This document shows, in pieces, positions 7,886-17,324 of a stretch of DNA of 17,484 bases (within the stretch, counting starts at the first letter, position 1; the number at the start of each line of letters is the position of its first letter). Position numbers and translations under genes: made by a program. Location of the stretch: the NCBI GenBank assembly GCA_964444795.1, contig CAYUIQ010000192.1, forward strand, positions 1 through 17,484, given 5' to 3'. The notes under the pieces are model-generated. The model made no database searches. It saw only the letters and a program-made list of their open reading frames with translations, and was not told the DNA's origin. This DNA comes from JABMRP01 sp964444795. Lineage in GTDB: Bacteria > Planctomycetota > Planctomycetia > Pirellulales > Thermoguttaceae.

Positions 7886-8268
7886 CTCGTTTGGGGATAT
7901 CCACCCGAAAGTGGGGAGTCCCCGCCCTTCGTAAGACTCGGGGGGGTTGGGTATGGCAAGGATAAGTCGTTACCGGGCCAAGACTTCGTCTTTCCGCGTG
8001 CTACGATTGGATGGGCGTACTACCGCGCCGGACCACTTTGGCTTTGTTGCCCGGCATGGTACGCTTTCGCGCATCGGAATGGTCCGATCGCCAAGGTAGG
8101 GTTTTGGCCGATTCCCCGTCGAGTTGGCTGATCCGAAGGGTTTGAATTTCCGAAAAGAGTTAGCGTACGCAACTGCGCCGCTCCACCGGTGGAACTTGCT
8201 CCCGGTGGCCGGCGGACGGAAATCCTTTGGACCCAATCCTCCTTTAGGCGCCCGCGGAACAATCTGGT
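7886..8268. other. Intergenic region before glgX, no feature seen
   Basis: About 380 bp between the terminator and the glgX start. I see no convincing RNA gene, coding region or long repeat. Short open frames on both strands lack recognisable protein sequence and ribosome binding sites. The glgX promoter should be here, but no clear -35/-10 pair stands out. Confidence 0.4.
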
Positions 8269-10410
<2,142 letters not shown>

Positions 10411-10452
10411 GTTGGCAGGAATTCCGGCACTCCAACTCTTCGAGCCGGCTCT

Positions 10453-10470
10453 GCCGCCTTTCGATGCGGC
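10453..10470. terminator. Possible terminator between glgX and the regulator
   Basis: A 5-bp GC stem (GCCGC/GCGGC) with an 8-nt loop, followed by TCTTCG, lies in the 92-bp convergent gap. It could serve glgX. Weak stem and no proper T-run. Confidence 0.25.
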
Positions 10471-10502
10471 TCTTCGCGTGCCTTCCCGATGTTCGGAACA
10501 GA

Positions 10503-12068
10503 TCAATCATCACGAAACCGCTTCCAGTCGATCCGCAGCTTGCGCATTCTCGCACGCAGCGTATGGGGGTTGATATCGAGCAGGAGCGCTGCGCCGTGAG
10601 GTCCCTCCACGCGTCCTTTCGTTGCGGCCAGGGCTGTTTCGACGTGGTGCCTTATGGCAGTGTCCAGGGTGACTATCTCGGATGTGGCGGAAACGCGTTT
10701 AGGTTTCGGTCCGTTCCCGGCGACCGGTGAAGTTGGCCACCCCGCATCGACTCCGAGGGCCTTGCCGATCTCCAATCGTTCGCCGTCGCCCAGAATAGCG
10801 GCTCGATCAATCACGGCCGCCAACTCCCGCACGTTGCCTGGCCACGGGTAGGACATGAGGAGGTTGATGCCGTCTTGCGCGGGCATGACCAGCGGCAGAC
10901 CGAACCGCGTGGCGGCACGTTCGGCGAAGTGCTTGGCGAGTTCCGGGATGTCTTCATGCCGTTCGCGCAGCGGGGGCAGGACCATCGGGAAAACGGCAAG
11001 GCGATACCACAGGTCTTCTCGGAACTTCCCTTCGGCCACCATGCCAGCCAGGTCCCGGTGCGTGGCCGCCACAATCCGTACTTGCACGTTGATCGGATGC
11101 TGGCCTCCCACGCGCTCCAGCCAGCCGTCCTGCAAGATCCGGAGTAGGCGGACTTGTGCGGCATGCGGAAGGTCACCGATCTCGTCCAGGAACAACGTGC
11201 CGCCGTCCGCACGCTCAAACCAACCTTTGCGCGTCTCAACGGCACCGGTGAAGGCACCCTTCTCGTGGCCGAACAGTTCCGAGTCGATGAGTTCGGGTGG
11301 AATCGCGCCGCAATTCACCCGAATGATCGGTCCGGCGCATCGGGCCGACCGAGCGTGAACGGCTCTGGCAAGCAGCTCTTTTCCGGTGCCCGTTTCTCCG
11401 AAGATGAGCACGGGTGCGTCCGAGCGAGCTACCAGTTCCGCCCGCTCCATCACCGCGCGCAGTCCCGAGTCGGCACCAACAATCGTGTCCTCCAGCTTCT
11501 TCCGACCGAGGCGGGTGAGCAGCAAACGTGTCTCCGCCTCGGCGGCCTCTCGAATCGCGGCCATTTCCCGAAGTCGCCGATCGTTGTCCAACGCTACCGA
11601 GAACGGATCGAGCAACACCTGCATTAATCGCATGTGCCGGGCATTGAACGCCCGCTTCGGGGGGGTGACCAGCACCAAGACACCAAAGTGCTCGTCCCGA
11701 GCTCCGAGCGGTCCGGCCAGTACATCCCCCTCAATTCCGGCAGGCACAATAGCCGCCAACTCGCCGCTGAGCGATGCTTGCCTACCGCGTTTCGCGACCT
11801 TGCCTCGCCTACACCACGACAGCAGCTTCTTCAATTGAGAAGGTGAACACTCCGTGCGCGCATCCGGTGGAAGGTGTCCCGATGCCGCCAACCCCACGGC
11901 CACGGTTTCCAGGCAGCCGTGCCGGCCGTCGATTCGCCGCACGAGAATCTGGTGGATCGGCATGTGCCGCGTCAGAATCGCCGAGATCGTCTCTGTCGAT
12001 TCACCGATCTCGATGTGACGGCAGGCCTCTCGCCAGACGCTCAAGAGGACAGTCTGGAACTTCTCCAT
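10503..12068 (-). CDS. Sigma-54-dependent transcriptional activator (GAF - AAA+ - Fis-type HTH)
   Basis: Predicted 521-residue enhancer-binding protein that remodels sigma-54 RNA polymerase with ATP. Residues about 15-165 look like a GAF sensor domain (no receiver domain, so not a classical two-component regulator), followed by a helical linker. The AAA+ domain holds Walker A GETGTGKE (Lys about 230), the sigma-54 contact loop GAFTGA (about 271-276) and Walker B GGTLFLDEIGDL (Asp-Glu about 295-296), plus the later motifs FREDLWYRL and PWPGNVREL. The C-terminal helix-turn-helix (GPHGAALLLDINPHTLRARMRKL) is of the kind seen in FhlA-like regulators. ATG 12068 is preferred over 12074 because AGGG at 12076-12079 is 7 nt from it and only 1 nt from the other. 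It is divergent from the permease/cysC unit, whose promoter region carries a sigma-54 site, so that unit is its likely target (inference). The GAF ligand is unknown. Confidence 0.93.
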   Translation of the reverse strand: MEKFQTVLLSVWREACRHIEIGESTETISAILTRHMPIHQILVRRIDGRHGCLETVAVGLAASGHLPPDARTECSPSQLKKLLSWCRRGKVAKRGRQASLSGELAAIVPAGIEGDVLAGPLGARDEHFGVLVLVTPPKRAFNARHMRLMQVLLDPFSVALDNDRRLREMAAIREAAEAETRLLLTRLGRKKLEDTIVGADSGLRAVMERAELVARSDAPVLIFGETGTGKELLARAVHARSARCAGPIIRVNCGAIPPELIDSELFGHEKGAFTGAVETRKGWFERADGGTLFLDEIGDLPHAAQVRLLRILQDGWLERVGGQHPINVQVRIVAATHRDLAGMVAEGKFREDLWYRLAVFPMVLPPLRERHEDIPELAKHFAERAATRFGLPLVMPAQDGINLLMSYPWPGNVRELAAVIDRAAILGDGERLEIGKALGVDAGWPTSPVAGNGPKPKRVSATSEIVTLDTAIRHHVETALAATKGRVEGPHGAALLLDINPHTLRARMRKLRIDWKRFRDD

Positions 12069-12082
12069 GGGCATACCCTATG

Positions 12083-12111
12083 ATTATCAACAGAAAAGCT
12101 ACCATATCTAA
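12083..12111 (-). promoter_or_regulatory. Possible promoter of the regulator gene
   Basis: On the minus strand TTAGAT (12106-12111) and GATAAT (12083-12088) are separated by 17 bp. Transcription from here would begin almost at the start codon, leaving hardly any leader, which counts against it. An imperfect TATCC-N13-GGATA inverted repeat (12119-12141) lies just upstream. Confidence 0.2.
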
Positions 12112-12178
12112 CGGCTCGTATCCAGTATATGTCACGGGATAGCTGTTCGATACCCTCCAATCCCGGTGATCGCGGCCA

Positions 12179-12205
12179 TCGTGGACCGTAATATGCTTCG
12201 TGGAC
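12179..12205 (+). promoter_or_regulatory. Direct octamer repeat, candidate enhancer (UAS) for the sigma-54 activator
   Basis: TCGTGGAC occurs at 12179-12186 and again at 12198-12205, 19 bp apart (about two helical turns). The repeats lie about 60-85 bp upstream of the sigma-54 -24 element, where enhancer sites for such activators commonly are. They have little dyad symmetry, unlike most Fis-type sites, so the assignment is tentative. Confidence 0.3.
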
Positions 12206-12262
12206 TCTCCCGTCTGCCCACTTCTCCCGTTTACGCGGGGCCGGGACCGCCTGAATGAGTAT

Positions 12263-12278
12263 CGGCATGGAGTTTGCT
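12263..12278 (+). promoter_or_regulatory. Sigma-54 (-24/-12) promoter of the permease-cysC unit
   Basis: CGGCATGGAGTTTGCT has the invariant GG (12264-12265) and GC (12276-12277) separated by exactly 10 bp, and retains TTGCT at the -12 element. Against consensus TGGCACG-N4-TTGCT it differs at the first T and at one C. It lies between the divergent sigma-54 activator and the permease, on the permease strand. Transcription should start near 12289, about 90 nt before the chosen GTG start. Confidence 0.65.
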
Positions 12279-12365
12279 TTACGGGAGGGGAGCGAGTGGG
12301 CTGACTGTGCATCGCAGTTCGTCCCACCCGCTCGTTTGCCCCGGCAGAATGATTGACCCAAGCGG

Positions 12366-12371
12366 AAGGAG
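12366..12371 (+). promoter_or_regulatory. Ribosome binding site that sets the permease start
   Basis: AAGGAG, a full Shine-Dalgarno core, lies 7 nt before GTG 12379. The upstream in-frame alternatives lack this: ATG 12349 has no purine-rich site, and TTG 12274 lies inside the sigma-54 promoter. Confidence 0.65.
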
Positions 12372-12378
12372 AACGGGA

Positions 12379-13293
12379 GTGTCCGAATCCACCTTGATCC
12401 ATAAGTTGCCCCGCGCGGCGGGCTTGCGCGGAAAACGCGTCCGCATCTGGGCAGCGGTAGTTCTGACCATCGTGCTGTTGCTGGTCATTCAGGCGGCCGT
12501 ACCCGACTTGCGCCTGGTACCCGACCTGACGGGCTTGGGGCCCGGCGTAGTCTTGGCCATTTTTCTGACGGCAATGTTCTGCGAGTACATCGACTCCAGC
12601 CTGGGCATGGGATACGGCACCACGCTCACCCCGCTGTTGCTGCTGGCCGGATTTGAACCCCTGCAAATCGTGCCGTGCGTCCTGTTGAGCGAGTCTGTTT
12701 CAGGCACCATCGCCGGCTTGATGCACCATCGTGACGGAAACGTCGATTTCTTGCGCGACCGCCAGGCCTGTGGGACAGCGGTGTTACTGTCAACGCTCAG
12801 CGTGGTGGGGGCCGTTACCGCCGTCACCCTCGCGCTCCGGTTGCCTAAGTTCTGGCTCACGGCGATCATCGCGATCATTATTCTGTCGGTCGGCATAGCA
12901 ACCTTGGCGACGATTCGTCGCCGGCTTCGATATCGGCGCGGGCACATAGTTGCCGTGGGCGCGGTGGCGGCCTTCAACAAGGGACTCAGCGGCGGTGGCT
13001 ACGGCCCGTTGGTCACGGCCGGCCAGATTGTTTCCGGCATGCCGGCCAAGAGTGCCGTTGCCATCACTTCCATAGCCGAAGCGTTCACGTGCATTGTTGG
13101 GTTGCTGGCATACGTGGTGATCCGCGGGGGACTTGATTTTGCATTGGCGGTTCCGCTGACCGCGGGAGCGGTCTTGTCGGTGCCGATGGCAACCTTGACG
13201 GTTCGACGACTGCCCGAGTCGGTAATGCGTTGCAGTGTGGGCGCTGTAACCTGCCTGCTGGGAATTCTTACGTTTGCAAAGCTTCTTTGGTAA
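12379..13293 (+). CDS. TauE/SafE (TSUP) family membrane permease, probably for a sulfur oxyanion
   Basis: Predicted 304-residue inner-membrane protein with about eight hydrophobic segments. They fall in two halves, the layout of the TSUP family (sulfite, sulfonate or other anion transport). The first half contains the glycine-rich signature EYIDSSLGMGYGTTLTPLLL; the second half repeats the idea with NKGLSGGGYGPLV and AITSIAEAFTC. A basic cytoplasmic loop (TIRRRLRYRRGH) separates the halves. GTG 12379 is chosen on its Shine-Dalgarno; ATG 12349 would add ten residues. The gene ends 24 bp before cysC with no terminator between, so the two form an operon. Pairing with an APS kinase and a sigma-54 promoter makes sulfate, sulfite or an organosulfonate the likely cargo. 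Direction of transport and substrate cannot be read from sequence. Confidence 0.85.
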   Translation: MSESTLIHKLPRAAGLRGKRVRIWAAVVLTIVLLLVIQAAVPDLRLVPDLTGLGPGVVLAIFLTAMFCEYIDSSLGMGYGTTLTPLLLLAGFEPLQIVPCVLLSESVSGTIAGLMHHRDGNVDFLRDRQACGTAVLLSTLSVVGAVTAVTLALRLPKFWLTAIIAIIILSVGIATLATIRRRLRYRRGHIVAVGAVAAFNKGLSGGGYGPLVTAGQIVSGMPAKSAVAITSIAEAFTCIVGLLAYVVIRGGLDFALAVPLTAGAVLSVPMATLTVRRLPESVMRCSVGAVTCLLGILTFAKLLW

Positions 13294-13317
13294 CCACGAT
13301 CCCATGAAGGGGGACCC

Positions 13318-14016
13318 ATGACCATGAAAGATCACTCCGCAATTGAGGTCCACTGGCACGAGCACGCCGTTTCCCGTCAGGAGCGGGAGCAAGTCAACGG
13401 ACACCGTGGAAGTGTCCTCTGGTTCACCGGTCTGAGTGCCAGCGGCAAGAGCACCGTGGCCAATCTGGTCGACCACAAGCTCCACGCCATGGGCATCCAC
13501 GTCGTTGTACTCGATGGGGATAACATCCGCCATGGCCTAAACGCCGGACCGGCGATGCTGAAGGAACAGCATGGGGAGGCGTTCGCTCAGCGGTTCGGTC
13601 TGGGATTCTCGGCCGAGGATCGCGAGGAAAACATCCGCCGGATCGGTACGGTGGCCAGACTCTTCTGCGATGCCGGGGTGCTTGCGATCACGGCCTTTAT
13701 CAGCCCCTATGGAGCAGACCGTGACAGAGCCAGGGCGATGGTCGAGGAGAGTGATTTCATCGAGATCTTCGTCGATGCACCGCTGGAGGTATGTGAAGCA
13801 CGGGACCCCAAAGGAATGTACAAGAAGGCTCGGGCCGGCGAAATCAAAGGTTTCACCGGCATCGACGATCCGTACGAGCCGCCCGAAAACCCCGAAATGG
13901 TTCTCGACGCCGGCGCCAAACCGGCCGAGAGGCTGGCCGACGAGGTGATTGCCTATTTGCGGGCCTCGGGAAAGATCGGCCGAGAGCCTTCGTGGCAAGA
14001 ACGTTTTGTCGGCTAA
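13318..14016 (+). CDS. cysC: Adenylyl-sulfate (APS) kinase
   Basis: Predicted 232-residue cytosolic kinase that phosphorylates adenosine 5'-phosphosulfate to PAPS. The P-loop GLSASGKST is at residues 38-46. DGDNIRHGLN (66-75) and FISPYGADRD are the conserved APS-binding and active-site segments, and KGMYKKARAGEIKGFTGIDDPYEPPENPE is the family's C-terminal signature. About 19 residues (76-94, AGPAMLKEQHGEAFAQRFG) are inserted between HGLN and LGFSAEDREENIRRI, where most CysC proteins run straight on; this explains the extra length over about 200. Start ATG 13318 follows AAGGGGGA. It is the second gene of the permease operon. No ATP sulfurylase (cysDN/sat) or PAPS reductase is in the window, so APS must be made elsewhere; PAPS could serve reduction or sulfotransfer. 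Confidence 0.96.
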   Translation: MTMKDHSAIEVHWHEHAVSRQEREQVNGHRGSVLWFTGLSASGKSTVANLVDHKLHAMGIHVVVLDGDNIRHGLNAGPAMLKEQHGEAFAQRFGLGFSAEDREENIRRIGTVARLFCDAGVLAITAFISPYGADRDRARAMVEESDFIEIFVDAPLEVCEARDPKGMYKKARAGEIKGFTGIDDPYEPPENPEMVLDAGAKPAERLADEVIAYLRASGKIGREPSWQERFVG

Positions 14017-14043
14017 GCCGAACTTGGAAGCCAAGGAAAGCAC

Positions 14044-14066
14044 AACCCCCGATCGTTGCGGGGGTT
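14044..14066 (+). terminator. Hairpin terminator of the permease-cysC operon
   Basis: An 8-bp stem AACCCCCG/CGGGGGTT (14044-14051 with 14059-14066) and 7-nt loop lie 27 bp after the cysC stop codon. The stem is strong. The T-run is minimal (stem ends in TT followed by AGCGC), so efficiency is uncertain. Confidence 0.5.
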
Positions 14067-14070
14067 AGCG

Positions 14071-14208
14071 CAGCCTGTTGAAAAGTCGTGTGCCACTGCT
14101 TGCCTGCAAGCAGTGCCGTGGATTCGAGCACGAAACCCGGCAAAAAGGCACTGCTTGCAAGCAAGCAGTGGCACACATCCCGGTAAAGTCCCCTCTTTCA
14201 ACAGGCTG
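14071..14208. repeat. Nested inverted-repeat (MITE/REPIN-like) element
   Basis: 138-bp element. Outer 13-bp perfect terminal inverted repeats CAGCCTGTTGAAA (14071-14083) and TTTCAACAGGCTG (14196-14208) enclose inner 30-bp arms (14088-14117 and 14147-14176) that match at 29 of 30 positions around a 29-nt loop. Each inner arm is also a self-hairpin: CACTGCTTGC, a 2-nt loop, then GCAAGCAGTG. No transposase frame is present. It starts 5 bp after the operon terminator hairpin. No clear target-site duplication is visible at the outer ends. Confidence 0.85.
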
Positions 14209-14239
14209 TTAGGTCGATGGCGGACCGCCCCGTGCGAAA

Positions 14240-14273
14240 CCCGCGATTTCGGGGTGAAGGGAAGAATCGCGGG
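14240..14273 (-). terminator. Hairpin terminator of the HzsA-like gene
   Basis: A 9-bp perfect stem (CCCGCGATT/AATCGCGGG, 14240-14248 with 14265-14273) with a 16-nt loop. Read on the minus strand it follows the HzsA-like stop codon by about 50 bp and is followed by TTTCGC. Confidence 0.5.
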
Positions 14274-14324
14274 AACCAGGACAAGGGATACGTGCAGTTT
14301 CTTCTCTTCTCCGGACAACGCCAC

Positions 14325-17324
14325 CTACTGGCAACACCGATTCACTTCCTCCGACGCTTCCGCCCCGGGCATGTCCATGCGGGGGTTCTGCTTCAACAAC
14401 TCTTCGATCGGCTTGAACACCGCCAGAATGGCTTGGAAGTCGGGATCCTTGCGGTCGGTGAAGATGGCCTTGCCGCACTTCTCGCTGCCGCCGGCGGCCA
14501 ATGCCAGCGGGGCTACCAGGAAGGGGTTCATCTCCGGCTCGGTGATGCGCACCCACTCGCGACGTGGGATCTTTCCGCCGTTGTGACACTCCGCGCACCG
14601 TCGCTTGGCCACGTCGGCCAGCACGGCGTCGAGGTTCGGCGGCGTGAGTTGCCGGCAGCCTCGCTGCTTGGGATAGGCCGTTTCGCTGGTGCCGTAGTAG
14701 GGTACGTTCAAGTCGATCCAGGCCAGAATGCGCCGCCGCTCGGCTTCGTTGAGTTCGATCCGCGGTTCGCCCCGTTCGTTGTGATGCCCGGAGAGAACCA
14801 CCTCGGCCAGCTTGCTCTGCGGCGAGCCCCAGGCCCTGGGTGTCACCTCAAGGATATTCCACTCGTGGCCGTTGTACGTGGGAATCCAATTGACGTACTT
14901 TGTGCCCGTCCGGCCTTGTCCCTCTCGGGCAAGGCAATCGTAGGAGACGTTGAAGTAGTCGGTCTTGCCGCCGGTCAGATCGAGCCCCTTCGGCGGATCG
15001 ACCGAGGTGTGGCATTCGATGCAGTGTTTGTTCAGCACGGGTTGCACGACCTCGGAGTAATCGAACCCGCCGGCGCCCCACTCGGGCGGCTCGATATCGC
15101 GGGGCGTCTTGAAGTAGGCCGTCGGCAACCGGTCTCGCGAGGCCTGGCGGCGATGTTCGTGGCAGCCGACGCACCCCTGGATTTCACCCGGCATGAGATG
15201 CGTAAACGACCGCATCCGCTGCACCACGCGCCCCTGCTTGTCGACGGCTTGAAACGAAACGTTCTTACCGGCCGGGATACGAAAGCAGGCCGACCCGTCG
15301 GGCTCGATCGGCACTTCGCCCAAGACGTCCTTGCCGGCGTAGGTCGCTCCGCAGGAGATGACTGGAAACTGAAATCCGAACGCCCGCAGGCCGGGATCGA
15401 TCCGCACGCTCTTCTCCATGTCGCGGACAATGCGGATGCTCGCGATGTCGCCCCGCTGGACATACGGCTCCAGACCGTTGTAGACGTCCTGGAGGAAGAG
15501 CGTGGCGTACTCGTCGGTGGCCGATTCGACCGACAGCGTGGCGGCAATGATCGGCGGCCGTACTTTTGGCCGTACCGGTTGGGCCGAGAAGTACTGCATT
15601 CCGTCGCTCGGTGCCGGCAACGCCAGCGACACGCAGGCGCCCGAGAGGGTGCGCACCTGGACCGGTCCCTTGGCCGAGACCAGATACCGCGTGCCGTCCA
15701 ACGGGACGGGGCAACTGTAGAGTTTCGATCCGCCCGTGTTGCCGTTACCCTGGTTCACGTTGGGCACGGGCACGTCGGGCGTGATGTTGGTGATGGCCTG
15801 TTGGGAGTTGACTCCCAGGCTGCGGTCGATCACGCCGATGGCGCCCCGGGCCGGACCGTTGTGGCCGGTCATCGTGCAGATAATCTTCCGCGTGCCGGGG
15901 ATCGATCGGGCTTCCATGAACGTGCCCGGCGAGAGCACCCGATTGCCGAAAAAGCCGGCCAGATTCGTGCCGTCGGGGTTGATCGACCAGAGGCTCTGAA
16001 TCGGAATCGCCGGCCGGTCGACGTATTCCCAACGCGAGTAGATCAACCGCCCATCTTCCAGGACCGACGGCGTGAAATCGTTCAGGTAGTTGGCCGAAAG
16101 CTGCAGCAGGTTTGAGCCGTCGGGACTCATGCGATGGAGGATGCCCACCGGGGCGTGCCAACAGTAGGCAAACTGCGGCGCCCGGGTGGTGAGAAACGCG
16201 ATGTCGCCGTCGGGTAGCCAACAGGCGTTGTAGTCGTGCCACTCGCCGTCGGTCAACTGGGTGAGATTCGTGCCGTCGACGTTGATTGTCCAGAGATGGT
16301 AGCCCGAGTCTTGGATTTGCCGCCAACTGAACAGCACGGTTTGGCCGTCGTGCGACAGATCGCAGTCGAGGATCTGACCGGTGGGCGAGGTGACCAGTTC
16401 CAACGGCTCGGCCTCCGGATCGCGGGGATCGACGACATACAGCCCGCCGCCGGGACGAAAACCCTCGTAGTGATACGTGTAAACGTGCGAGGCGTTGATC
16501 TCGAATCGGCGGATGACGACGAGCTTGTCGACGTCGAACAGCAGCACGTCGCGCTGCAGCATGTGCAATTCGTGGGTGATCTCATCGGCCAGATCTTCGG
16601 CGGCCCCATCCATCGCCTTTTCGAGTTCTTCCAGTCGGGCCAGATGCTCGGCTTGCCGGGCGTACTTCGGCCCGTGCAGTTCGACCAGTTCGGCGATCAA
16701 CTGGCGAATGTGCTCGGGGGCGATCTCGCCGGTGGCGATCGTTGCCACCATGCTGCCCGGGTTGGTCTTCTGCATGAACTGGGCCAGGTCTCGCTGCGTC
16801 GGGCTGGCGGCGAAGACCTGGATCTCCAGCGCCCCGGGATTGAATCCGCCGTGGGAGTTGAGAAACTTCAGGCGAATCTTTTTCGTGGCAGTCTTGGCGA
16901 ACTTCACCCGTTGCGGGCCGTGCAACATCTTGAACGTGCCCTTGGCGATCGGTTTGTCCGCGTCGTCGAGATAGACCTCGTAGTCCTTCCAGCATTCGTT
17001 CACGAACCAGGCGGTGCGTCCCCAATAGATGATCTCGGCCGCTTCGACCGGCTTGGGCCACTCGAGCGTAAACTCGGCCTGATCGCCCGACTTATCCTTC
17101 AACACACACCAGGCGGTGCCCCGATCGGCGGCCGTGCTGCCGGCCGCGGGAATCTTGCCGTCGGTGGCGAACTTGGCCAGGTACAGTTCGTTATGCTCCG
17201 ACGTGGCCGACGCCGTCGCCTTGCTCGCCAAATTCTCCGGCATGGCCGCCGCCAGCGGTCGACAAAGCAGCAGTGCGAACAAACCCACCAGAGCGATCCA
17301 GGACGTGCCAAGGGTAGACTTCAT
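14325..17324 (-). CDS. Large exported triheme protein with discoidin-like and hydrazine synthase alpha-like regions
   Basis: Predicted 999-residue periplasmic protein. A signal peptide (MKSTLGTSWIALVGLFALLL, then CRPLAAA) precedes a discoidin/F5-8-like beta domain (about 30-155: NLASKATASATSEHNELYL... ALEIQVF). The middle part (about 230-600) has TolB/WD40-like blade motifs such as DCDLSHDGQTVLFSW, LWTINVDGTNLTQLT and GILHRMSPDGSNLLQLS, arranged as in the alpha subunit of hydrazine synthase and its many non-anammox homologues. Three haem sites follow: CVGCH (718-722), CIECH (768-772) and CAECH (910-914). ATG 17324 has AGGAG at 17332-17336, 7 nt away; the open frame extends to 17396 but the added residues precede the signal peptide. 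No hydrazine synthase beta/gamma genes are nearby, so hydrazine synthesis should not be assumed. Function unknown; extracytoplasmic redox or carbohydrate-linked binding is plausible. Confidence 0.82.
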   Translation of the reverse strand: MKSTLGTSWIALVGLFALLLCRPLAAAMPENLASKATASATSEHNELYLAKFATDGKIPAAGSTAADRGTAWCVLKDKSGDQAEFTLEWPKPVEAAEIIYWGRTAWFVNECWKDYEVYLDDADKPIAKGTFKMLHGPQRVKFAKTATKKIRLKFLNSHGGFNPGALEIQVFAASPTQRDLAQFMQKTNPGSMVATIATGEIAPEHIRQLIAELVELHGPKYARQAEHLARLEELEKAMDGAAEDLADEITHELHMLQRDVLLFDVDKLVVIRRFEINASHVYTYHYEGFRPGGGLYVVDPRDPEAEPLELVTSPTGQILDCDLSHDGQTVLFSWRQIQDSGYHLWTINVDGTNLTQLTDGEWHDYNACWLPDGDIAFLTTRAPQFAYCWHAPVGILHRMSPDGSNLLQLSANYLNDFTPSVLEDGRLIYSRWEYVDRPAIPIQSLWSINPDGTNLAGFFGNRVLSPGTFMEARSIPGTRKIICTMTGHNGPARGAIGVIDRSLGVNSQQAITNITPDVPVPNVNQGNGNTGGSKLYSCPVPLDGTRYLVSAKGPVQVRTLSGACVSLALPAPSDGMQYFSAQPVRPKVRPPIIAATLSVESATDEYATLFLQDVYNGLEPYVQRGDIASIRIVRDMEKSVRIDPGLRAFGFQFPVISCGATYAGKDVLGEVPIEPDGSACFRIPAGKNVSFQAVDKQGRVVQRMRSFTHLMPGEIQGCVGCHEHRRQASRDRLPTAYFKTPRDIEPPEWGAGGFDYSEVVQPVLNKHCIECHTSVDPPKGLDLTGGKTDYFNVSYDCLAREGQGRTGTKYVNWIPTYNGHEWNILEVTPRAWGSPQSKLAEVVLSGHHNERGEPRIELNEAERRRILAWIDLNVPYYGTSETAYPKQRGCRQLTPPNLDAVLADVAKRRCAECHNGGKIPRREWVRITEPEMNPFLVAPLALAAGGSEKCGKAIFTDRKDPDFQAILAVFKPIEELLKQNPRMDMPGAEASEEVNRCCQ

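Noticed and set aside
12206..12230. TCTCCCGT direct repeat (12206-12213 and 12223-12230) as a second enhancer candidate.
   Set aside because: Low-complexity C/T sequence, off helical phase, and weaker than the TCGTGGAC pair next to it.
14071..14208. Complete insertion sequence.
   Set aside because: Only 138 bp, with terminal repeats but no transposase frame and no visible target duplication, so called a non-autonomous element instead.
14056..14586. Plus-strand frame of 176 codons through the nested palindrome into the HzsA-like 3' end.
   Set aside because: Composed of repeat sequence and antisense of a confident gene, with no ribosome site.
14325..17324. Anammox hydrazine synthase locus.
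   Set aside because: No beta/gamma subunit genes or hydrazine dehydrogenase nearby, and the protein has an added discoidin-like domain. Resemblance to the alpha subunit alone does not support that function.
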